Shown here piece by piece: positions 45,840 through 57,579 of a DNA stretch of 64,000 nt. The stretch covers positions 228,613,034 to 228,677,033 of the forward strand of contig NC_050097.1 of NCBI RefSeq assembly GCF_902167145.1, in the 5' to 3' direction. The notes below the pieces were generated by a model. It made no database searches. It worked only from the letters and a program-made list of their open reading frames with translations, and had not been told where the DNA came from. The translations under genes and the position numbers were made by a program. The stretch's first letter is position 1. Each line of letters begins with the position of its first letter. This stretch comes from Zea mays (taxonomy: Eukaryota > Streptophyta > Magnoliopsida > Poales > Poaceae).

Positions 45840-46177
45840 ATTTATTTTTCACTGTAAGCCTCCCTTAGGAGCTTCTTCGCCTTTTACTTCAGCGGAATCA
45901 GCGTTTATTTTTCGCTGTAAGCCTCCCTTAGGAGCTTCTTCGCCTTTTACTTCAGCGGAATCAGCGTTTATTTTTCGCTGTAAGCCTCCCTTAGGAGCTT
46001 ATTCGCCTTTTACTTCAGCGGAATCAGCGTTTATTTTTCGCTGTAAGCCTCCCTTAGGAGCTTCTTCGCCTTTTACTTCAGCGGAATCAGCGTTTATTTT
46101 TCGCTGTAAGTCTCCCTTAGGAGCTTCTTCGCCTTTTACTTTCAGCGGAATCAGCGTTTATTTTTCGCTGCAAGCTC
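45840..46177. repeat. 63-bp tandem repeat, 5.4 copies
   Basis: Units begin at about 45840, then 45902, 45965, 46028, 46091 and 46155, each starting cgtttattttt-cgctgtaag. The unit length is a multiple of three and the array is open in one plus-strand frame (FRCKPPLGASSPFT per unit). It lies between the end of the plus-strand ORF and the end of gag and has no start of its own, so it is not called a gene. 45414-45839 and 46178-46505 hold nothing recognisable. Confidence 0.9.
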
Positions 46178-46505
46178 TGCATTCCCTTCGGAACGACTTT
46201 TGAGCAGAAAACTTACACTGCGCTCCCTTAGAAACGACTTTTTGCTGTTTCGAAGAAATCGCACTGCATTCCTTAGAACAAATTTTTGATAATTCGAAGG
46301 TCCTCCTTGCCACCATAAATTCTTATGCTTCAGCAACTTAAGCCTATTGAGAAGATATATTTTTCTTATGGTAAAAAGCGAAACTGCTACAAGAGATTGA
46401 AAAACGATGAAAAGCACTTAAACTTCCCATAATTGTTCCTTATTAAAAAGAAAGTAAGACTGAAATGCGAAAATGCGAAAAGCTGCTGTCGAGGTAGGAT
46501 ATTTG

Positions 46506-48023
46506 TCAGTAAATATGCTTCGACTCTGGCACAGTGCTATTGACTGTGCGAGCTTCGGACTCCTCTCTGAAGTCCCGCTGAAGGTGATTGTGCTGACTCC
46601 CTTCTGGCTGCTGACCTCGTTGCGTTGGTGGTGGCGGTGGAGGCTGTTGCCAAGATGCTTGGGGTTGACTTGCCGAAGCAACAGAAGCTGCAGGGTGGTT
46701 GCCTACATATTCTGGAATGTAAGGCGAATGGTACGAAGCAGTATGCATGACTTGCTTCGGCTGACTCTGTTGTGCTGCAGCTTCTGCTATCTCCTTTTGC
46801 TTCTGGATGGTAACATGACACATCCTGGTAGTATGGCCCTTGTCTTCACCACAGAATAGGCAGTAAATTTTTCTTGGCTGATCCCCAAACCTTCCCCCGA
46901 AGCCCCTGGCGCCTCTGCCCCTTGGCGCTGGCGGCCGGAAAGAGCTTTGCTGTTGCCCCGAAGCTTGCGAGGAGTACTGTGGACTTTGCTGTTGACTCCC
47001 TTTGTCATCACTTTGAGTAGAGTTGTGAATTGACCTGACGTGCCTCGGATGGAATCTTCCTCCGAAGCCCCTGGTCATTTCAGAGAACCTAAATGCTTCT
47101 TCCCTTCTTTGGCGAAAATCATTGTCAGCTCGAATATACTCGTCCATCTTCTGGAGCAGCTTCTCCAAAGTTTGAGGAGGCTTTCTGGCAAAGTACTGAG
47201 CTGAAGGTCCCGGCCGAAGCCCCTTGATCATGGCCTCAATGACAATTTCATTGGGCACTGTTGGTGCCTGTGCCCTCAGACACAGGAACCTTCGGACATA
47301 CGCCTGAAGGTATTCTTCGTGGTCCTGGGTGCACTGGAATAAAGCTTGAGCAGTGACTGGCTTCGTTTGAAACCCTTGGAAGCTGGTTATCAACATGTCC
47401 TTGAGCTTTTGCCATGAGGTGATTTTCCCTGGCCGAAGAGAGGAGTACCAGGTTTGTGCAACACTCCTGACAGCTATGACGAAAGACTTTGCCATGACCG
47501 CCGTGTTGCCACCATACGAAGATATGGTTGCTTCATAGCTCATCAAGAATTGCTTCGGGTCTGAATGACCGTCGTACATGGGGAGCTAGGGTGGCTTGTA
47601 AGACTGTGGCCAAGGTGTAGCCTGCAGTTCTGTTGACAGAGGAGAAGTATCATCAAAAGCAAAATTTCCATGATGGAAATCTTCATACCAGTCGTCCTCG
47701 TTGTAGAAGCCCTCCTGATGAAGCTCTCTGCGTGGAGGCCTTCGGTTCTGGTTATCTTGAGCAAGATGACGAACTTCTTCAGAGGCTTCGTCTATCTGCC
47801 TTTGTAGGTCAGCTAGACGAGCCATCTTTTCCTTCTTCCGTTGGACCTGTTGATGGAGCATCTCCAAGTTTTGGATTTCTTGATCCAAGTCGTCCTCCGG
47901 AGGCGTTGGACTGGTGGCCTTCCTCTTCTGGCTTTGGGCCTCCCTGAGAGAAAGGACATCCTGATTGGGATCCAGCGGCTGCAGAGTGACAGCCCCTGTG
48001 GCTGAAGCTTTCTTCGGCGGCAT
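46506..48023 (-). pseudogene. gag of the Tat-lineage element, one stop codon
   Basis: ATG 48021-48023 (MPPKKASATG) to a stop at 46506-46508, one frame interrupted only by TAG at 47586-47588. Domains: a coiled coil (MLHQQVQRKKEKMARLADLQ) near the N-terminus; capsid-type gag with YEATISSYGGNTAVMAK, AQTWYSSLRPG and SWQKLKDMLITSFQ; then a G/R/Q-rich tail with the knuckle CLFCGEDKGHTTRMC. It ends without running into a protease. A gag-only element would be moved by the pol of an autonomous relative. The stop is a C-to-T change of a CAG glutamine codon. Confidence 0.85.
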
Positions 48024-48096
48024 GACGAAGGTGATGCTTGCCGAAGATGTTCAAAACTCAAAAAATGGACGTGAGTTCACCGGAGGTGGGCGCCAA

Positions 48097-48782
48097 TGTT
48101 GGAGACTTGTTCTCAAATGCTTCGAATTAAGAACAAGGCAACATAAAAAGTGTTAAATGTTAAATTCCTTCGTCCTTCAAGACATTATGTCCCTTCGGAT
48201 ATAATGAATTCTGGACGAAGGTTATGAAGGAAGAGACCTTCGTAAGCTCGACAGATGATAAAGGAGAATACATATACGAAATACGAATAATAATACAGAT
48301 ATTATTATCAACTTATTTTTATTTTGCATTATCAAATTCATAATAACAAATTATAAATGTACCTTCAAATTGACGAAAGGTAAAGGTAAAGGCGTGATGC
48401 GAAAAGCAAATGCCAAGTCAGCCTAAACAATACGGGAGTACTGTTCATCTATTTATAGGCACAGGATGCAACCCGTGGAGAATTACATTAATGCCCTTTA
48501 CATTTATCAATAACTTTATAGTAATTCTTCGAGGTCTAATTTGGCTTTTCATCATATAAGTCGGTTCCCCTTTCCTGCTGTCATACCGAAGCTTTTTCTG
48601 CGCATAGCTTCGTGATCATCTTATCCTTCGTCATGATCGCCTTCCGTCCTACTCAAGCTTCGTCTTGACCATATTCTTGTATACTCGTGACCCGATTCCG
48701 AAGATACCTGTTCACATATTTCACTTGGAAAACATTGTCAAATCATGTTTTTGAGGACCTTCGGAAGCCGAAGGCCCCAACA
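48097..48782 (-). repeat. 5' LTR of the Tat-lineage element
   Basis: 98-99% identical by eye to 40765-41451. On the minus strand it is followed after one base by a PBS, TGGCGCCCACCTCC (48082-48095). This is of the TGGCGCC type seen in Tat-lineage elements rather than the initiator-Met type. Confidence 0.9.
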
Positions 48783-48787
48783 GACAT

Positions 48788-49790
48788 TTTGCATAAATAT
48801 CCATAAATATCATGGCAAAAGAAATGTCAGCAAGGAAGAACGAATCGGTGAGAGAATTCATTTCAAACTAGCCAAGTCCCCTTCCTTTTCATTCAAACCC
48901 CCCATATATCCTGTTGCGGTCTTTCATAAAGTTGCCAGATTCTAGGGTCGAATCAAACATGATTTTGTAACAGCACGAGAACACGCAATAGATTACTACT
49001 GCATCAGTGTCTTCTAGGTCAAATGTGGTATATGAAATGTGGATCTGTAGGCAATATTAGAAGAAAAAATCACATGCTTTCCTTTCTCAAATCAAGTGGA
49101 ATGAAATTAACCATGCTGTAATCATCAACCTACACAATGGAATTTAGATTAATATTGCAAGTTGGTAGCACCAAAATAAGATGCTAAAAATATTAAATGA
49201 CACGCTGAAGGAAGTGATACAATTAGAATATTGGAATTGGTTCACGAACAAAGGAGAGAAGAATATAGCACGCTATCCTAGAAAAAATAATTAAACAAGC
49301 ATGCAAATAAATACATCTTCTTGCTTGTACAACTTTATATCAATGTTTCCGAGCTTGTGGTCAAGCACAAAGAAACTAACTACTTCAATTGGTTCAGACA
49401 ATAATGACTTATGCGGCTTCCAATGGAACACATATGGACGTAAAGTATTCAATTATATTACTATTTACTAGATTAAAAAATAAAGCTACCAGAAATCCAT
49501 GTGAGAATCTCTGACAATCTAAATTTCCTAAGACATCCACAATCTGAATTTCCTAAGACATCCACAGATTTGGCAGTATTTGAATCGAGCTTTCCACGGC
49601 CAAGAATCGGTGATAGATTCCACTTCCCATCCATAAATAAATAAAACAAAGGTGAATTGCCCATGGTCCATTGGACGACAACGAACATGACACATGCACC
49701 ATTAAATTTGAAACACACTAAAGCTGTTGTAACTGTATCTGGCTTATAAGACATAAGCACCAAGGAAGACGATCTGTTCCATGGTAGTAC
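48788..49790. other. About 1 kb without a supported gene
   Basis: A/T-rich sequence. A minus-strand ORF (49473-49853, 126 codons) overlaps the next LTR, and its text (SSLVLMSYKPDTVTTALVC) suggests, without proving, a remnant of a protein-coding exon. At about 49511-49563 a 25-base unit, aatttcctaagacatccaca, occurs twice in tandem. Confidence 0.5.
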
Positions 49791-50854
49791 TGAAAGGGAA
49801 ATAGGGTCAAATCTTTTCCAATTGAATTTTGGTGGTTGAATTGCCCAACACAAATTATTGGACTAACTAGTTTGCTCTAGAATATATGTTCTACAGGTGC
49901 CAAAGGTTCACAACAAACCAATACAAAGATAAAAGAAAGGGTTTAAAACAAAGGAGCAAACTATACCGAAGGCAGCCGTGGTCTGGCGCACCGGACTGTT
50001 CGGTGCACCAGGGAGAATCAAATCAAACTTGCTAGCCTCGGGAATCTAGGGAGGCCGCTCCGCTATAATTCACTGGACTGTCCGGTGTAACACCGGACTG
50101 CCCGGTGTGTCAGCGGAGCAACGGTTACTTCGCGCCAACGGTCGTCTGTAAGTGAACAGTGAAAGCAAACAGTGCGCAGAAGTCAGAGCAGGCGCCAGAA
50201 GGCGCACCGGACAGTGAACAGGACATGTTCGGTGCACCACATGACAGAAGCCTTCACCAACGGCCATATTGGTGGTTGAGGCTGTAAATACCCCCCAACC
50301 ACCACACTTCAAGGCATCCAAGCATTCACTACACCTCATTCAATACAAGAGTAATACACAACACTCCAATACACAAATCAAAGCCTTCGATCAAATCAAA
50401 GTCCCCAATTCAACTCTAGTTCTTAGGACTTGTGAGGAGATCGACTTGTGTTCTTTTGTTGCTCTTGTTGCTTGGTTGGCTTTCTTCTTTCTCTCATTCT
50501 TACTCTCAAAATCTTGTAAGCGAAGCAAGAGACACCAATTGTGTGGTGGTCCTTGCAGGGTCTAAGTGACCCGGGAAATCAAGGAAGAAAGCTCACTCGG
50601 TCTAGGTGACCGTTTGAGAGAGGGAAAGGGTTGAAAGAGACCCGGTCTTTGTGATCACCTCAACGGGGAGTAGGTTTGCAAGAACCGAACCTCGGTAAAA
50701 CAAATCACCTCGTCTCACTCTTCATTTGCTTGTGATTTGTTTTCTCCCTCTATTTCGGACTCAATTATATTTCTAAAGCTAACCCCGGCTTGTAGTTGTG
50801 CTTAAGTTTATAATTTTCAGATTCTGCCTATTCACCCCCTCTAGGCGACTTTCA
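49791..50854 (+). repeat. 5' LTR of the Copia element, 1064 bp
   Basis: It starts TGAAAGGGAAATAGGG and ends GGCGACTTTCA. It contains palindromic words around ccggactgtccgg (near 49993, 50073 and 50089). A TATA-like tgtaaatacc is near 50284. Confidence 0.82.
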
Positions 50855-50856
50855 AT

Positions 50857-50868
50857 TGGTATCAAAGC
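50857..50868 (+). other. Primer binding site of the Copia element
   Basis: TGGTATCAAAGC, two bases after the LTR. Initiator-tRNA-Met type, the same sequence as in the Tekay-type element. Confidence 0.85.
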
Positions 50869-50901
50869 ACGGTGCTTCATTAGAGCCTAACGCTCGAAGT
50901 G

Positions 50902-53053
50902 ATGTCGGGAGAACACGCCAAGAAGGAGATGGTGACCGGCGAGAAGCCCGCCACAAGCCATGGGAAGGCTCCATCAGGAGAGTCCCGCAACAATAAGAAG
51001 GAGGAATCACCTCCTCACAAATCGCATCGGAGTGGTGAGAAGAAAAAGAAGATGAAGAAGGTGGTCTACTACGAGACCGATTCTTCGTTGCCATCCACCT
51101 CCGGCTCCGACGCGCCGTCCGTCACTTCAAAGCGCCATGAGCGCAAGAAGTTTAGTAACATTCCCCTACGCTACCATCGCACTCCTAAAAATACTCCCTT
51201 ACTTTCCGTCCCATTAGGTAAACCACCGGCTTTTGATGGTGAAGATTATTCTAAGTGGAGTGAAATGATGAAATTTCACCTAACCTCACTCCACACAAGT
51301 ATATGGGACGTTGTTGAATTTGGAGTACAGGTACCATCCGTAGGGGATGAAGACTATGATGCGGACGAAGTCGCCCAAATCCAACACCTCAATTCCCAAG
51401 CAACCACTATACTCCTCACCTCTCTAAGTCGAGAGGAGTATAATAAGGTGCAAGGATTGAAGAGTGCCAAAGAGATTTGGGACGTGCTCAAGACCGCGCA
51501 CGAAGGTGATGAGGTGACCAAGATCACCAAGAGGAAAACGATCGAGGGGGATCTCGGTCGCTTCATGCTCAACCAAGGAGAAGACCCGCAAGCCATGTAC
51601 AACCGGCTTAAAACCTTGGTGAACCAAGTGCGCAACCTCGGGAGCACCAAGTGGGATGACCATGAGATGGTCAAGGTTATTCTTGGATCACTCGTATTTC
51701 TTAACCCCACTCAAGTTCAATTAATTCATGGTGATCCAAGATATAAACTAATGTCTCCCGAGGAAGTAATAGGAAAATTTGTGAGCTTTGAGTTGATTAT
51801 CAAAGGCTCCAAGAAGATCATCGAGCAAGGTGCCTCCTCCTCCGTACCCGAAGCACAACTCATTGCATTCAAGGCAACGGAGGAGAAGAAAGAAGACTCT
51901 ACACCGAGTAGGGTCCCCATTGACGCCTCCAAGCTCGACAATGAGGAGATGGCACTCATCATCAAGAGCTTCCGCCAAATCCTCAAGCAAAGGAAGGGGA
52001 AAGATTACAAGCCCCGTTCCAAGAAGGTTTGCTACAAATGTGGTAAGCCCAGTCATTTTATCGCTAAATGTCCATTGTCTAGTGATAGTGACAGGGAAAA
52101 CGACAAAAAGGGGAAAGAGGAAGGAAAAGAAGAAGTATTACAAGAAGAAGGGTGGCGACGCACATGTTTGCCGGGAGTGGGACTCCGACGAGAGCTCCAG
52201 CGACTCCTCCGACGACGAGGATGCCGCCAACATCGCCGTCAACAAAGGACTTCTCTTCCCCAACGTCGGCCACAAATTCCTCATGGCAAAGGACGACAAG
52301 AAGAAGAAGGTAAAATCAAGATCCTCCACTAAATATGCAACCTCTAGTGATGAGGATAATTCTAGTGATGAGGAGGATAACTTGCTTACTCTTTTTGCAA
52401 ATCTTAACATGCAACAAAAGGAGAAATTAAATGAATTGATTAGTGCCATTCATGAGAAGGATGAACTCTTGGATAGCCAAGAGGACTTCCTAATCAAAGA
52501 AAACAAAAATCATGTTAAGACTAAAAATGCTTATGCTCAGGAGGTAGAGAAAAATAAAAAATTAATTAGTGAGCTAAGTAGTTGCCATGACACTATTTCC
52601 AACCTTAGAATTGAGAATGCTAATTTAATTGCTAAGGTTGAGAAGTCAAATATTTGTGATGATTCAATTGTCAATCTTAGAAATGATAATGCTAGTTTAA
52701 TTGCTAAGATTGATCAATTGAATGCCTCTCTTGCTAGCCTTAGGAATGAGAATGAAAAATTAATTACTAAGGCTAAAGACTTGGATGTTTGCAATGCTTC
52801 CATTTCCAATCTTAGAGATGAGAATGCCATTTTACATGCTAAGATTGTTGAATTAAATGATTGCAAACCCTCTACATCTACCGTCGAGCATGTTTCTATT
52901 TGCACTAGATGTAGAGATGTTAATGTAGATGCTATCTATGATCACCTTGCTATGATTAAACAACAAAATGATCATATAGCAAAATTAGATGCTAAAATTG
53001 TCGAGCATGAACTAGAAAATGAGAAATTTAAATTTGCTCGTAGTATGCTTTAA
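50902..53053 (+). pseudogene. Copia gag with C-terminal coiled coil (frameshifted)
   Basis: ATG 50902 (MSGEHAKKEM). A lysine/serine-rich N-terminus leads to the UBN2-like capsid (FDGEDYSKWSEMMKFHL, SAKEIWDVLKTAHEG, DPQAMYNRLKTLVNQ) and the knuckle CYKCGKPSHFIAKC (about 52030-52070). A one-base frameshift near 52105-52130, in an A/G-rich run, moves the frame. The remainder is acidic DSDESSSDSSDDEDA and a long coiled coil built of repeated SNLR-ENA-LIAK units to 53053. The extended coiled-coil gag is typical of the SIRE/Maximus clade. Confidence 0.85.
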
Positions 53054-53299
53054 AATGGGAGACGCCCTGGCATTAAGGATGGCATTGGCTTCCAACAGGG
53101 AAACAATGTCAAGCTTAATGCCCCTCCTAAAAGATTGTCTAATTTCGTTAAGGGCAAGGCTCCCATGCGTCAGGATAATGAGGGTTACATTTTGTACCCT
53201 GCTGGTTACCCTGAAGATAAAATTAGGAGAATTCATGCCAAGAAGACTCATCTCACCATGCTTTTATTTATAAGAGTGAGGCTTCTAGCTCTAGGTGTT

Positions 53300-54861
53300 C
53301 TACACATATTAAAATGCCTAAGAAGAAATCTCCTACTGCATCAAATGATCATAATGTTTCATTCAAAACTTTTAATGCTTCTTATGTGCTAACTAACAAA
53401 TCAGGCAAGATAGTTGCCAAATATGTTGGGGCAAACACAAGGGCTCCAAGACTTGTGTTTGGGTACCCAAGGTGCTTGTTTCTAATGTAAAAGGACCCAA
53501 TACCGTTTGGGTACCTAAGAACAAGGCCTAAATTTGTGTTGTAGGTTTATGCATCCGGGGGCTCAAGTTGGATCATCGATAGCGGGTGCACAAACCATAT
53601 GACCGGGGAGAAAAGGATGTTCTCCTCCTATGAGAAAAACTAAGATCCCCAAAGAGCGATCACGTTCGGGGATGGAAACCAAGGTTTGGTCAAAGGATTG
53701 GGTAAAATTGCTATATCACCTGACCATTCTATTTCCAATGTTTTTCTTGTAGATTCATTAGATTACAACTTGCTTTCCGTTTCTCAATTATGCAAAATGG
53801 GTTACAACTGTCTTTTTACGGATATAGGTGTTACTGTCTTTAGAAGAAGTGATGATTCAGTAGCATTTAAGGGAGTATTAGAGGGTCAGCTATACTTAGT
53901 TGATTTCAGTAGAGCTGAACTCGATACTTGCTTAATTGCTAAGACTAACATGGGTTGGCTCTGGCATCACCGACTAGCCCACGTTGGGATGAAGAATCTT
54001 CACAAGCTTCTAAAGGGAGAGCACATTTTGGGACTAACAAATGTTCATTTTGAGAAAGACAGGATCTGTAGCGCATGTCAAGTAGGGAAGCAAGTTGGTG
54101 TTCATCATCCACACAAGAACATCATGACGACTGACAGGCCACTTGAGCTCCTCCACATGGACCTATTCGGCCCGATTGCTTACATAAGCATCGGCGGGAG
54201 TAAGTACTGTCTAGTTATTGTGGATGATTATTCTCGCTTTACTTGGGTATTCTTTTTACAGGAAAAATCTCAAACCCAAGAGACTTTGAAAGGATTCTTG
54301 AGACGGGATCAAAATGAGTTCGACTTGAGGATCAAGAAAATAAGAAGCGACAACGGGACGGAGTTCAAGAACTCATAAATTGAAGGCTTTCTTGAGGAGG
54401 AGGGAATCAAGCATGAGTTCTCTTCTCCCTACACGCCACAACAAAATGGTGTAGTGGAGAGGAAGAATAGAACTCTATTGAACATGGCAAGAACCATGCT
54501 TGATGAGTACAAGACTTCGGATCGGTTTTGGGCCGAGGCGGTCAACACCGCTTGCTACGCCATCAACCGGTTGTATCTACATCGAATCCTCAGGAAGACA
54601 TCTTATGAACTCCTCATCGGTAAAAAGCCCAATGTTTCATATTTTAGAGTCTTTGGTAGCAAATGCTTTATTCTTGTTAAAAGAGGTAGAAAATCTAAAT
54701 TTGCTCCTAAGGCTGTAGAAGGCTTTTTACTTGGTTATGATTCAAACACAAGGGCATATAGAGTCTTTAACAAGTCCACTGGACTAGTTGAAGTATCTTG
54801 TGACATTGTGTTTGATGAGACTAACGGCTCTCAAGTAGAGCAAGTTGATCTTGATGAATAG
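53300..54861 (+). pseudogene. Copia protease and integrase region (broken)
   Basis: Protease: SSWIIDSGCTNHMTG at about 53563-53607, with the DSG catalytic triplet. Integrase: the GAG-pre-integrase part ends LWHHRLAHVGMKNL, and a zinc-binding CSACQVGKQ follows. The catalytic core has LLHMDLFGPI, VIVDDYSRFTWV and SDNGTEFKN. Stops: TAA 53641-53643 and TAA 54376-54378. After the second stop the frame continues with SSPYTPQQNGVVERKNRTLL. The knuckle-like region before protease (53300-53540) is frameshifted. Confidence 0.82.
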
Positions 54862-54896
54862 ATGATGAAGAGGCTCTGTGCATCGCGCTAAGGAAC

Positions 54897-56254
54897 ATGT
54901 CCATTGGGGATGTGTGTCCTAAAGAACCCGAAGAGCCTCCACAAGCACAAGATCAACCATCTTCCTCCATGCAAGCATCTCCACCAACTCAAGATGAGGA
55001 TGAGGCTCAAGACAATGAAGGAGAAGATCAAGAAGATGAGCCACCTCAAGAGGACGGCAATGATCAAGGGGGAGATGCCAATGATCAAGACAGGGAGGAT
55101 GAGCAAGACCCAAGGCCGCCACACCCAAGAGTCCACCAAGCAATACAACAAGGTCACCCCGTGAACACCATCCTAGGAGACATTAATAAGGGGGTAACCA
55201 CTCGATCTCGTGTTGCTCATTTTTGTGAACATTACTCTTTTGTTTCCTCTATTGAACCACACAGGGTAGAGGAAGCACTTCAAGATTCGGATTGGGTGTT
55301 GGCGATGCAAGAGGAGCTCAACAACTTCACGAGGAATGAGGTATGGCATTTAGTTCCACGTCCTAACCAAAATGTTGTAGGAACCAAGTGGGTCTTCCGC
55401 AACAAACAAGATTAGCATGGTGTGGTGACAAGGAACAAGGCACGACTTGTGGCCAAAGGGTATTCACAAGTCGAAGGTTTGGATTTTGGTGAAACATATG
55501 CACCCGTAGCTAGGCTTGAGTCAATTCGTATATTACTTGCCTATGCTACTTACCATGGCTTTAAGCTTTATCAAATGGACGTGAAGAGTGCCTTCCTCAA
55601 CGGACCTATCAAGGAAGAGGTCTATGTTGAGCAACCTCCTAGCTTTGAAGATAGTGAGTATCCTAACCATGTATATAAACTCTCAAAGGCACTTTATGGG
55701 CTCAAGCAAGCCCCAAGAGCATGGTATGAATGCCTTCGAGATTTTCTTATCACTAAAGGCTTCAAAGTCGGCAAGGCCGATCCTACTCTCTTTACTAAGA
55801 CTATCGAAAATGATTTGTTTGTATGCCAAATTTATGTTGATGATATCATATTTGGGTCTACTAACAAATTTATTTATGAAGAGTTTAGTAGGATCATGAT
55901 TAAAAAATTCGAGATGTCTATGATGGGGGAGTTGAAGTATTTTCTAGGATTTCAAGTGAAGCAACTCCAAGAGGGCACTTTCATCAGCCAAACAAAGTAC
56001 ATTCAAGATATTCTCACCAAGTTTGGAATGAAGGATGCTAAGCCCATCAAGACACCCATGGGAACCAATGGGCATCTTGACCTCGACACGGGAGGTAAAT
56101 CCGTAGATCAAAAGGTATACCGGTCGATGATAGAATCTTTATTATATTTATGTGCATCTCGACCGAACATTATGCTTTCCGTATGCATGTGTGCAAGATT
56201 TCAAGCCGACCCTAAGGAAGTTCACCTTAGGGCCGTGAAGCGAATCTTGAGATA
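54897..56254 (+). pseudogene. Copia reverse transcriptase, truncated by CACTA insertion
   Basis: An acidic linker (54897-55130) is followed by RT: VGTKWVFRNKQD, a TAG at 55413-55415, [52 protein letters not shown], and the catalytic YVDD (about 55840). The reading ends in AVKRILRY at 56254. The usual continuation into RNase H is replaced by the CACTA terminus, so the last codons of the open frame belong to the transposon. Confidence 0.88.
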
Positions 56255-56595
56255 CACTATACCACAACACTAGAATAGCGTCGGACATCAGTCGGTATAA
56301 ATCAATAATTGTGGACACATGGTCAGTCGGTAAAAATAGTCCACAGATCATGGGTCGGTATAATTAGATTTTCCGACAAATCATTAGTCGGTATATTAGT
56401 GTCGAAGTATCCGTCGGCTAAGATATATGTCACAACAGCCCATGTGTCGGCATATAGATTGGGCCATCCCGCGCTAAAAAGCCTGCCTAATTAAACCCTA
56501 GCACTTTTCTTTTCGCAACTATCTCAGTCGCCACTCGTTGCTTTCCAATCGACGCCGTCGTACGCTGCAACCAGGGATCCACGGCCACCGTCGCG

Positions 56596-56730
56596 CGTCG
56601 GCCGGGGAGCGCGTCACCGTCGTCGGGCCGTGGACATCGCCGTCGTCGAGGAGCGCGCCACCGTCATCGGGCCGTGGAGCTCGCCGTTGTCGAGGAGTGC
56701 GCCACCGTCGTCGGGCCGAAGATTCTGCTC
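56596..56730. repeat. GC-rich tandem repeat near the CACTA end, about 3 copies of 44 bp
   Basis: Units resemble aggagcgcgccaccgtc then atcgggccgtgga and gtcgtcg. It lies in the 5' leader of the transposon. The overlapping ORFs on both strands follow from repeat structure. 56730-57579 has no supported gene. Confidence 0.7.
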
Positions 56731-57579
56731 TGCCATTGCTATAGCAGTGCACAAGTTCCAGGTGAGAAGCACTGTTGCTTTGCTTAGGCGTTTTTGTAGC
56801 AGTGGAGGTGCGACTTGCGAGCGCCGCAGCTTTGGGACTGGGGTGCGGAGGTGGTGGCAGGGGCGAGCGATGCCAGCCACCAGGAGTAAGGGCAGCATGC
56901 GAGCTGGACGGTGCCGTTGTCTGCTATGGACGCGGTCGCTCTGTGCCTCGGCATGCAGCAGAGCTGCTACAGACTCGAAGTGTTGTGTGCTAGCCATTGG
57001 TGCGGACGGTTGGGGACTGGGATTTCAGGCCATCCTTTTATAAGTGTTCTTTACTGGTGCTACGACTCAAGTGCGGCTAAGAATCACTTGTTGTTTGATC
57101 AAAAACCAAACCACTACTACTCTGCTACCCATTATTAGGTGCTGTTGCTGCAGTGCTACAATGAGGACCGAGAGATTGAGGTGAGAAATTGGGGATTAAG
57201 GTGAATGGCTAAGATTTGAGTATTTTACATCGATTCATTGAGGTCAGCCTTGTGAGCACAAGCCTGTGTGTGAGAAGATGACGATCTCAATTTCCCCCAA
57301 AATTTTCTATCGAATTAATATATTTCTATCGATTCATTTTACTGTAATGTGACAAGCTCATTTTTGAGGCAGAGAAGTTAATTAGGTCACTCTGCTATAG
57401 GTAAAAAGAAACCCCCCTTTTTACATGAAGTGAATCCGGTTTCGATTTTTATAGGAAGCACATGCAATTTTACAAATAATATAGACAAATATAGGTCTTA
57501 ATTAAAAACTAATATAGATAAGCATGGATACACAGAGGAGCTAATTTCAAAAGTTTGCCGATGTCCTACACAGAGGAGC

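Larger units (their letters stand above)
40765..48782 (-). mobile_element. Non-autonomous Tat-lineage gypsy element, 8.0 kb
   Basis: LTRs 40765-41451 (687 bp) and 48097-48782 (686 bp) start TGTTGGAGAC and end CCCCAACA. The target duplication is GACAT (40760-40764 and 48783-48787). Gag is on the minus strand next to the right LTR, so the right LTR is the 5' one. A spliced ORF runs the other way from the left LTR. No protease, RT, RNase H or integrase is present. About ten substitutions separate the LTRs, which suggests an age of roughly half a million years under a grass rate of 1.3e-8. Layout and LTR wording resemble the cinful/zeon group of maize; I am not certain of that name. A 539-bp hAT MITE has inserted inside. 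Confidence 0.88.
49791..56254 (+). mobile_element. Opie-like (SIRE/Maximus) Copia element, cut by a CACTA transposon
   Basis: The 5' LTR 49791-50854 is followed by a PBS, gag with a long coiled coil, then protease, integrase and RT of Copia order. RT stops abruptly at 56254 where a CACTA terminus begins, so RNase H and the 3' LTR must lie beyond the window or be lost. LTR wording (repeated caccggact-gtccggtg) and gag match maize Opie/Ji elements. The coding region carries several stops and frameshifts. Confidence 0.88.

Noticed and set aside
45840..46177. CRISPR-like repeat array
   Set aside because: The units are directly adjacent without unique spacers, inside a plant retrotransposon.
49473..49853. 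126-codon minus-strand ORF as a host gene
   Set aside because: It has no recognisable domain, crosses the LTR boundary at 49791, and has no exon context; at most an exon remnant.
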